DNA of 64,000 nucleotides from Streptomyces lincolnensis (lineage in GTDB: Bacteria > Actinomycetota > Actinomycetes > Streptomycetales > Streptomycetaceae). The position numbers were made by a program, and so were the translations under genes. This document shows positions 58,930-64,000 of the stretch, piece after piece; position 1 is the stretch's first letter; each line of letters begins with the position of its first letter. The DNA is taken from contig NZ_JAIHON010000016.1 of the NCBI RefSeq assembly GCF_021173675.1, forward strand, positions 62,417 to 126,416, written 5' to 3'. Under the pieces are notes generated by a model. It was not told the origin of the DNA. It did not search any database and saw nothing but the letters and a program-made list of their open reading frames with translations.

Positions 58930-60369
58930 CTAGGCGTCCAGCGACGTCATCACGTGCTTGATCCGCGTGTAGTCGTCGAAGCCGTACGCCGACAGGTCCT
59001 TGCCGTAGCCCGACTTCTTGAACCCGCCGTGCGGCATCTCCGCGACCAGCGGGATGTGCGTGTTGATCCACACGCATCCGAAGTCCAGCTTCTTGGACAT
59101 CCGCATCGCACGGCCGTGGTCCTTGGTCCAGACGGAGGACGCCAGCGCGTACTCGACGCCGTTGGCCCACTCCACCGCCTGGTCCTCGTCCGTGAAGGAC
59201 TGGACCGTGATGACCGGCCCGAAGACCTCGTTCTGGATGATCTCGTCGTCCTGCTTCAGCCCGGACACGACGGTCGGCGCGTAGAAGTACCCCTTCTCAC
59301 CGACCTGGTGGCCGCCGGCCTCGACCTTGGCGTGCGCGGGCAGCCGCTCGATGAACCCGGAGACCTGCTTGAGCTGGTTGGGGTTGTTCAGCGGCCCGTA
59401 GAGCACGTCCTCGTCGTCCGGCCGCCCGGTCTTCGTCTCGGCGGCGGCCTTGGCCAGCGCGGCCACGAACTCGTCGTGGATCGACGACTGCACCAGCACG
59501 CGCGTGGCCGCCGTGCAGTCCTGCCCCGCGTTGAAGTACCCCGCCACGGAGATGTCCTCGACGGCCTTGGCGATGTCGGTGTCCTCGAACACCACCACCG
59601 GGGCCTTGCCGCCCAGCTCCAGGTGGACCCGCTTCAGATCCCTGGACGCGGACTCGGCGACCGACATGCCCGCCCGCACCGAGCCGGTGATGGAGGCCAT
59701 CGCCGGGGTCGGGTGCTCGACCATCAGCCGGCCGGTGTCCCGGTCGCCGGTGATGACGTTGAAGACGCCCTTGGGCAGGATCCCGCCGATGATCTCCGCG
59801 ATCAGCACCGTCGACGCCGGCGTCGTGTCCGACGGCTTCAGCACCACCGTGTTGCCCGCCGCGAGCGCCGGCGCGAACTTCCACACGGCCATCATCATCG
59901 GGTAGTTCCACGGCGCGACCTGCGCGCAGACGCCGACGGGCTCGCGCCGCACGATCGAGGTGAGGCCCTCCATGTACTCGCCGGCGGAGCGCCCCTCCAG
60001 CATCCGGGCCGCGCCCGCGAAGAACCGGATCTGGTCGACCATCGGCGGGATCTCCTCGGACCGCGTGAGCCCGATCGGCTTGCCCGTGTTCTCCACCTCG
60101 GCGGCGATGAGCTCCTCGGCGCGCTCCTCGAAGGCGTCGGCGATCTTCAGCAGGGCCTTCTGGCGCTCGGCGGGAGTGGTGTCGCGCCAGGCGGGGAAGG
60201 CGGCGGCAGCGGCGGCCATCGCCGCGTCCACGTCCGACTGCCCGGACAGCGGCGCGGTCGCGTACGCCTCGCCCGTCACGGGGTTGACCACGTCCGTGGT
60301 CCGTCCGTCGGCGGCGTCCCGGAACTCACCGTTGATGTAGTTACGCAGACGACGCAGCTCGGTGCTCAC
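58930..60369 (-). CDS. Gamma-aminobutyraldehyde dehydrogenase-type ALDH
   Basis: 479-residue aldehyde dehydrogenase. NAD-binding APWNYPMMM, LKPSDTTP; general base Glu251 in LELGGK; nucleophile Cys285 in NAGQDCTAATR. Closely similar to the ALDH at 47315-48853, and of the class that oxidises 4-aminobutanal to GABA. The start is GTG 60367-60369. It is divergent from the Lrp/AsnC regulator, which is followed by a class III aminotransferase, suggesting the route putrescine, 4-aminobutanal, GABA under Lrp control (inference). Confidence 0.88.
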   Translation of the reverse strand: MSTELRRLRNYINGEFRDAADGRTTDVVNPVTGEAYATAPLSGQSDVDAAMAAAAAAFPAWRDTTPAERQKALLKIADAFEERAEELIAAEVENTGKPIGLTRSEEIPPMVDQIRFFAGAARMLEGRSAGEYMEGLTSIVRREPVGVCAQVAPWNYPMMMAVWKFAPALAAGNTVVLKPSDTTPASTVLIAEIIGGILPKGVFNVITGDRDTGRLMVEHPTPAMASITGSVRAGMSVAESASRDLKRVHLELGGKAPVVVFEDTDIAKAVEDISVAGYFNAGQDCTAATRVLVQSSIHDEFVAALAKAAAETKTGRPDDEDVLYGPLNNPNQLKQVSGFIERLPAHAKVEAGGHQVGEKGYFYAPTVVSGLKQDDEIIQNEVFGPVITVQSFTDEDQAVEWANGVEYALASSVWTKDHGRAMRMSKKLDFGCVWINTHIPLVAEMPHGGFKKSGYGKDLSAYGFDDYTRIKHVMTSLDA

Positions 60370-60539
60370 TGCCGGCCTCCTGTGTCAGGTCGAGGTGTCC
60401 ATTGACTGAGACACCCACCCTAATCCGGTGGGCGACGTTTTCAACACCCCTGATCGCGCCATGGCTGCGAAATCCGCAGGTCTCGGTCGCGTGAACAACG
60501 AATTTCATCGATACGGCCTTGCGGAAGTGTCGAGACGTC

Positions 60540-61064
60540 GTGCACAGTGAGCTCGTGGCCAGTCGAAGCGCAGACCCCAGGGACCCACGGGACTCCCGCG
60601 CGTCCAGGAACGGCACTCCTCACCTGGATGCCGTCTCCCTCGCCATCATCGAGCAGCTCCAGGAGGACGGCCGCCGGCCGTACGCCGCGATCGGCAAGGC
60701 GGTCGGCCTCTCCGAGGCGGCCGTGCGTCAGCGCGTGCAGAAGCTGCTGGACCAGGGCGTGATGCAGATCGTCGCGGTCACGGACCCGCTCACCGTGGGT
60801 TTCCGCCGCCAGGCGATGGTCGGCATCCATGTCGAGGGCGACGTCGAGTCCGTGGCCGACGCGCTGACCGCCATGCCCGAATGCGAGTACGTGGTGATGA
60901 CCGCAGGCTCCTTCGACCTGATGGTCGAGATCGTCTGCGAGGACGACGACCACCTCCTGGACGTCATCAACGGACGCATCCGGGCCATCCCCGGGGTGCG
61001 CTCCACCGAGAGCTTCGTCTATCTGAAGCTCAAGAAGCAGACCTACATGTGGGGAACCCGATAA
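60540..61064 (+). CDS. Lrp/AsnC-family transcriptional regulator
   Basis: About 174 residues. An N-terminal extension is followed by the AsnC helix-turn-helix (LDAVSLAIIEQLQEDGRRPYAAIGKAVGLSEAAVRQRVQKLLDQG) and the ligand-binding RAM domain (MVGIHVEGD, YVVMTAGSFDLMVEIVCEDD). GTG 60540 is the likely start; a TTG at 60519 and a GTG at 60555 are alternatives and none has a strong ribosome site. It lies between the divergent ALDH gene and the downstream aminotransferase and probably controls both. Confidence 0.85.
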   Translation: MHSELVASRSADPRDPRDSRASRNGTPHLDAVSLAIIEQLQEDGRRPYAAIGKAVGLSEAAVRQRVQKLLDQGVMQIVAVTDPLTVGFRRQAMVGIHVEGDVESVADALTAMPECEYVVMTAGSFDLMVEIVCEDDDHLLDVINGRIRAIPGVRSTESFVYLKLKKQTYMWGTR

Positions 61065-61090
61065 CCGTGAGGACCCGATAACCGTGAGCT
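61057..61090. repeat. 17-base tandem duplication across a stop/start junction
   Basis: 61057-61073 (ACCCGATAACCGTGAGG) and 61074-61090 (same, last base C) are adjacent copies. The first contains the Lrp gene stop TAA and a GTG in the wrong frame; the second provides the true GTG start of the aminotransferase at 61084. Confidence 0.85.
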
Positions 61091-62448
61091 CCAAGGACCT
61101 CAGCCGCACCGCGTACGACCACCTGTGGATGCACTTCACCCGCATGTCCTCGTACGAGCACGCCCCCGTCCCCACCATCGTCCGGGGCGAGGGCACCTAC
61201 ATCTACGACGACAAGGGCAAGCGCTACCTCGACGGTCTCGCGGGCCTGTTCGTGGTGCAGGCCGGACACGGCCGCACGGAGCTGGCCGAGACCGCGTTCA
61301 AGCAGGCGCAGGAGCTGGCGTTCTTCCCGGTGTGGTCCTACGCCCACCCCAAGGCCGTGGAGCTCGCGGAGCGCCTGGCCCACCACGCGCCGGGCGACCT
61401 GAACAAGGTCTTCTTCACCACCGGCGGCGGTGAGGCGGTCGAGACCGCCTGGAAGCTCGCCAAGCAGTACTTCAAGCTGACCGGCAAGCCCACCAAGCAC
61501 AAGGTCATCTCCCGCGCGGTCGCCTACCACGGCACCCCCCAGGGCGCCCTGTCCATCACCGGCCTGCCGGCCCTGAAGGCCCCCTTCGAGCCGCTGGTGC
61601 CGGGCGCGCACAAGGTCCCGAACACCAACATCTACCGGGCGCCCCTCTTCGGCGACGACCCCGAGGCCTTCGGCCGCTGGGCCGCCGACCAGATCGAGCA
61701 GCAGATCCTCTTCGAGGGCGCGGACACGGTCGCCGCGGTCTTCCTGGAGCCGGTACAGAACGCGGGCGGCTGCTTCCCGCCGCCGCCCGGCTACTTCCGG
61801 CGGGTGCGCGAGATCTGCGACCAGTACGACGTGCTGCTCGTCTCGGACGAGACGATCTGCGCCTTCGGCCGCCTCGGCACGACGTTCGCCTGCGACAAGT
61901 TCGACTACGTCCCGGACATGATCACCTGCGCCAAGGGCATGACCTCGGGCTACTCCCCGATCGGCGCCTGCGTCATCTCCGACCGCCTGGCCGAGCCGTT
62001 CTACAAGGGCGACAACACCTTCCTGCACGGCTACACCTTCGGCGGCCACCCGGTCTCCGCCGCCGTCGGCCTCGCCAACCTCGACCTCTTCGAGCGCGAG
62101 AACCTCAACCAGCACGTCCTGGACCACGAGGGCGCCTTCCGCTCGACGCTGGAGAAGCTGTACGACCTGCCGATCGTCGGCGACGTCCGCGGCAACGGCT
62201 TCTTCTACGGCATCGAGCTCGTGAAGGACAAGGCGACGAAGGAGTCCTTCGACGAGGAGGAGACCGAGCGGGTCCTGTACGGCTTCCTGTCCAAGGCGCT
62301 GTACGACAACGGCCTGTACTGCCGGGCCGACGACCGCGGCGACCCGGTCGTCCAGCTCGCCCCGCCGCTGATCTCCGACCAGTCCACGTTCGACGAGATC
62401 GAGCAGATCCTGCGCGCGACGCTGACGGAGGCGTGGACGAAGCTCTAG
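61084..62448 (+). CDS. Class III aminotransferase, putrescine/omega-amino-acid type
   Basis: 454-residue PLP aminotransferase. PLP lysine Lys284 in ITCAKGMTSGY, Asp255 in LLVSDETICAFGR, and the cofactor segment FFTTGGGEAVETAWKLAKQY. The length and motifs fit omega-amine/beta-alanine:pyruvate or putrescine transaminases. GTG 61084, 19 bases after the Lrp stop and just after the tandem duplication. With the ALDH at 58930 it could convert putrescine to GABA, feeding GabT; the donor amine cannot be read from the sequence. Confidence 0.88.
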   Translation: MSSKDLSRTAYDHLWMHFTRMSSYEHAPVPTIVRGEGTYIYDDKGKRYLDGLAGLFVVQAGHGRTELAETAFKQAQELAFFPVWSYAHPKAVELAERLAHHAPGDLNKVFFTTGGGEAVETAWKLAKQYFKLTGKPTKHKVISRAVAYHGTPQGALSITGLPALKAPFEPLVPGAHKVPNTNIYRAPLFGDDPEAFGRWAADQIEQQILFEGADTVAAVFLEPVQNAGGCFPPPPGYFRRVREICDQYDVLLVSDETICAFGRLGTTFACDKFDYVPDMITCAKGMTSGYSPIGACVISDRLAEPFYKGDNTFLHGYTFGGHPVSAAVGLANLDLFERENLNQHVLDHEGAFRSTLEKLYDLPIVGDVRGNGFFYGIELVKDKATKESFDEEETERVLYGFLSKALYDNGLYCRADDRGDPVVQLAPPLISDQSTFDEIEQILRATLTEAWTKL

Positions 62449-62475
62449 CACGTCCGGCGGCTCAGCCGACCGCAT

Positions 62476-62520
62476 GGCCCGGGGTGCACCCGTCCGAGTG
62501 ACAAGGGCGCACCCCGGGCC
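62476..62520 (+). terminator. Terminator hairpin after the aminotransferase
   Basis: GGCCCGGGGTGC (62476-62487) pairs perfectly with GCACCCCGGGCC (62509-62520), 21-base loop, 27 bases after the stop. Confidence 0.65.
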
Positions 62521-62641
62521 GCGTGCTGTCCGGCCTCGCCGCCCCGGCTCCCTAGCGTGCCTGGTAACCGATCGGCCCTGCTTTCGTTCCCCCGCACGGG
62601 GGATTGCAAGGCACAACGGAACCAGAACGAGGTGTACGCCC

Positions 62642-63382
62642 ATGGAGGCTCCGCCGGACAACGACGTGCTCTGGGCACGGTCCCTGCACTTCACCCACCG
62701 CGACGGCTCACCCGGCATCGCCGGAGTCTCGCTCGGCGTCCGCGAGGGCGAGATCCTCGCCGTCGGCGGCCCGCGCGGCAGCGGCAAGACGACCCTGCTG
62801 CGGTGCCTGTCCGGCCTGGTCCCGGCACAGCGCGGCGAGGTCTGGTTCAACAGCGCGCCCCTGCACACCCTGGGCCCGATGGCCCGCGAACGCGTGCGCC
62901 GCGACCGCTTCGGCTGGATCGACCCGGCGCCGGCGCTGGTCCCCGAGCTGAACGTGTGGGAGAACGCCGCCCTCCCCCTGATGCTGCGCGGCACCGGCCG
63001 CCGCCGCGCCAAGACCGCCGCCCTGGAGTGGCTGGAGCGCCTCGACATCGGCGACAAGACCCGCAGGCACCCGCACGAACTGCGCCAGTCCGAACGCCAG
63101 CGCGTGTGCATCGCGCGCGCCCTGGCCCCCGCCCCCACGGTCCTGTTCGCCGACGAGCCGACGGCCCCCCTGCACCGCGCCGACCGCGGCCACGTGCTGC
63201 GCACCCTCACCACGGCGGCCCGCTCGCACGGCATCACGGTGGTGCTGGCCACCCACGACGCGGAGACGGCCGCCCTCGCGGACCGCACGGTCTCGCTGCT
63301 GGACGGCCGACGGGTGAACACGGTCCATCTCCCGCCGGTCGCCGAGACGGAAGGCCGGGCCACGTGCTCGCTCTCCGTCTGA
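62642..63382 (+). CDS. ABC transporter ATP-binding protein with degenerate signature
   Basis: 246-residue ATPase of the MacB/LolD export type. Walker A GGPRGSGKT (42-50), Walker B TVLFADEPT and H-loop LATHD are intact. The signature reads LRQSERQR where LSGGQQQR is expected, and the D-loop APLHRAD replaces SALD. ATG 62642 follows the short leader at the end of the upstream gap. It overlaps the next gene (permease) by 19 bases, so the two form one transporter. The substrate is unknown; reduced ATP turnover is a possibility from the changed motifs. Confidence 0.85.
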   Translation: MEAPPDNDVLWARSLHFTHRDGSPGIAGVSLGVREGEILAVGGPRGSGKTTLLRCLSGLVPAQRGEVWFNSAPLHTLGPMARERVRRDRFGWIDPAPALVPELNVWENAALPLMLRGTGRRRAKTAALEWLERLDIGDKTRRHPHELRQSERQRVCIARALAPAPTVLFADEPTAPLHRADRGHVLRTLTTAARSHGITVVLATHDAETAALADRTVSLLDGRRVNTVHLPPVAETEGRATCSLSV

Positions 63383-64000
63383 CCCGCGGGGCCCACCCCG
63401 CCGTACAGCTCCGCCGGCTCCTGGTGGCCGCGGCGTCGGCGGGCACGGGCTTCCTCCTGCTGTGCACCCTGGGGTACGCGGTGAGCCACCCGGACGCCGG
63501 CTCCGGGCCCCTCCTCCGCCTCGCCTGGTGCGCGACCCCGCTCGCCGCGACGGTCTACTTCGCGGTCGCCGTGGCCCGCACCGACCCGGCCACCAGCCCG
63601 CGCCCCGGCCTCTCCGCCATCGGCCTCGGGCCGACCCGCCTGATGGCCTTCTCGGCCACGACCACGGCCCTCGCCTGCACCCTCGGCTCCATGCTCGCCC
63701 TCCTGTTCTTCCTTCACCTCAGAGGCGACCTCACGGGCATGCCGTTCGACGGAGCGGCGGCGGAGTTCCTGGCCGCGGACTCTCCCCTCCCGCTGCCGGC
63801 CGCCCTGACCCTGCTGTCCCTGACCCCGGTGATCGCGTCCCTCTCGGTGGCCCTGACCCTGCGCCCCCGGGACGACCGCCCCACCCCACCGGGCACCCGC
63901 CGCGCCTTCGGCCGCTTCGGGGCGTACGGCAGCGGAACGGCACGGGAGACCTTCGGCGCGTACGGACGGTTCGGCGCCCGTCTGCGGGTCCCGGCTCGCC
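63364..64000 (+). CDS. FtsX/MacB-type ABC transporter permease, 5' part only
   Basis: Starts at GTG 63364 inside the end of the ATPase gene and is open to the window end (212 codons). Membrane segments are visible: RLLVAAASAGTGFLLLCTLGYAV, LAWCATPLAATVYFAVAVA, LMAFSATTTALACTLGSMLALLFFL and LTLLSLTPVIASLSVALTL. Partner of the ATPase just upstream. The rest of the protein lies beyond base 64000. Confidence 0.75.
   Translation, partial: MLALRLTRGAHPAVQLRRLLVAAASAGTGFLLLCTLGYAVSHPDAGSGPLLRLAWCATPLAATVYFAVAVARTDPATSPRPGLSAIGLGPTRLMAFSATTTALACTLGSMLALLFFLHLRGDLTGMPFDGAAAEFLAADSPLPLPAALTLLSLTPVIASLSVALTLRPRDDRPTPPGTRRAFGRFGAYGSGTARETFGAYGRFGARLRVPAR

Noticed and set aside
1..64000. CRISPR arrays, tRNA or rRNA genes, insertion sequences
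   Set aside because: I saw no regularly spaced direct repeats, no cloverleaf with a TTCGANNC arm in a plausible position, and no transposase-like reading frame. A tRNAscan and ISfinder search would settle this.

Overview
The window is high-GC actinobacterial chromosome, almost certainly Streptomyces. The evidence is dense coding with GC-rich third positions, GTG and TTG starts, Tat and lipoprotein signals, ECF sigma factors, Ser/Thr kinase-PQQ proteins and typical Streptomyces intergenic repeats. The gene order at both ends (ispG-rseP-dxr on the left; gabT, potABCD, adenosine deaminase-like, Lrp, aminotransferase on the right) looks like conserved core synteny. No tRNA, rRNA, CRISPR array, transposase or integrase was seen.

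Layout. (1) 1-6.4 kb, minus strand: start of a GNAT gene, the MEP isoprenoid genes ispG and dxr flanking an RseP-type site-2 protease, and a large acyl-CoA dehydrogenase. (2) 6.4-7.3 kb: a decayed GH12 glucanase fragment and a small exported-peptide ORF. (3) 7.3-13.7 kb: three adjacent membrane Ser/Thr kinase-PQQ propeller genes; the middle one is a pseudokinase. (4) 13.8-32.8 kb: the accessory centre, which reads as a complete xyloglucan-utilisation locus. It holds a LacI regulator, GH31 alpha-xylosidase-like enzyme, sulfotransferase, secreted GH12 and GH74 endo-glucanases, GH42 beta-galactosidase, GH95 fucosidase-like enzyme, an oligosaccharide ABC importer (lipoprotein plus two permeases, no ATPase) and a divergent GH3 beta-glucosidase. 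A palindrome with core TCGAAGCGCTTCGA occurs twice in the divergent importer/GH3 promoter region and also in front of the LacI gene, which ties the parts into one regulon.

(5) 32.8-53 kb: amine and GABA catabolism (aldehyde dehydrogenase, PucR regulator, gabT, a polyamine PotDABC importer with an FAD amine oxidase and aldehyde dehydrogenase). Mixed in are a VirD4/FtsK-like ATPase, a PAP2 phosphatase, a NADAR protein, two DUF4190 membrane proteins, an adenosine/aminofutalosine deaminase and a glycerophosphodiesterase. (6) 53-58.9 kb: an ECF sigma factor fused to its own zinc-finger membrane domain, a serine hydrolase, and a four-gene operon encoding a sortase-type surface protein, class F sortase, ECF sigma factor and membrane protein. 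(7) 58.9-64 kb: aldehyde dehydrogenase, Lrp/AsnC regulator, class III aminotransferase, and an ABC ATPase with a permease cut by the window end.

How region 4 should work (inference from families and localisation signals): GH74 and GH12 are exported and cut xyloglucan outside the cell. The lipoprotein-dependent ABC transporter imports decorated oligosaccharides, probably powered by a shared ATPase encoded elsewhere. Signal-less GH95, GH42, GH31 and GH3 then remove fucose, galactose, xylose and glucose in the cytoplasm, and the LacI protein senses a product and releases the palindromes.
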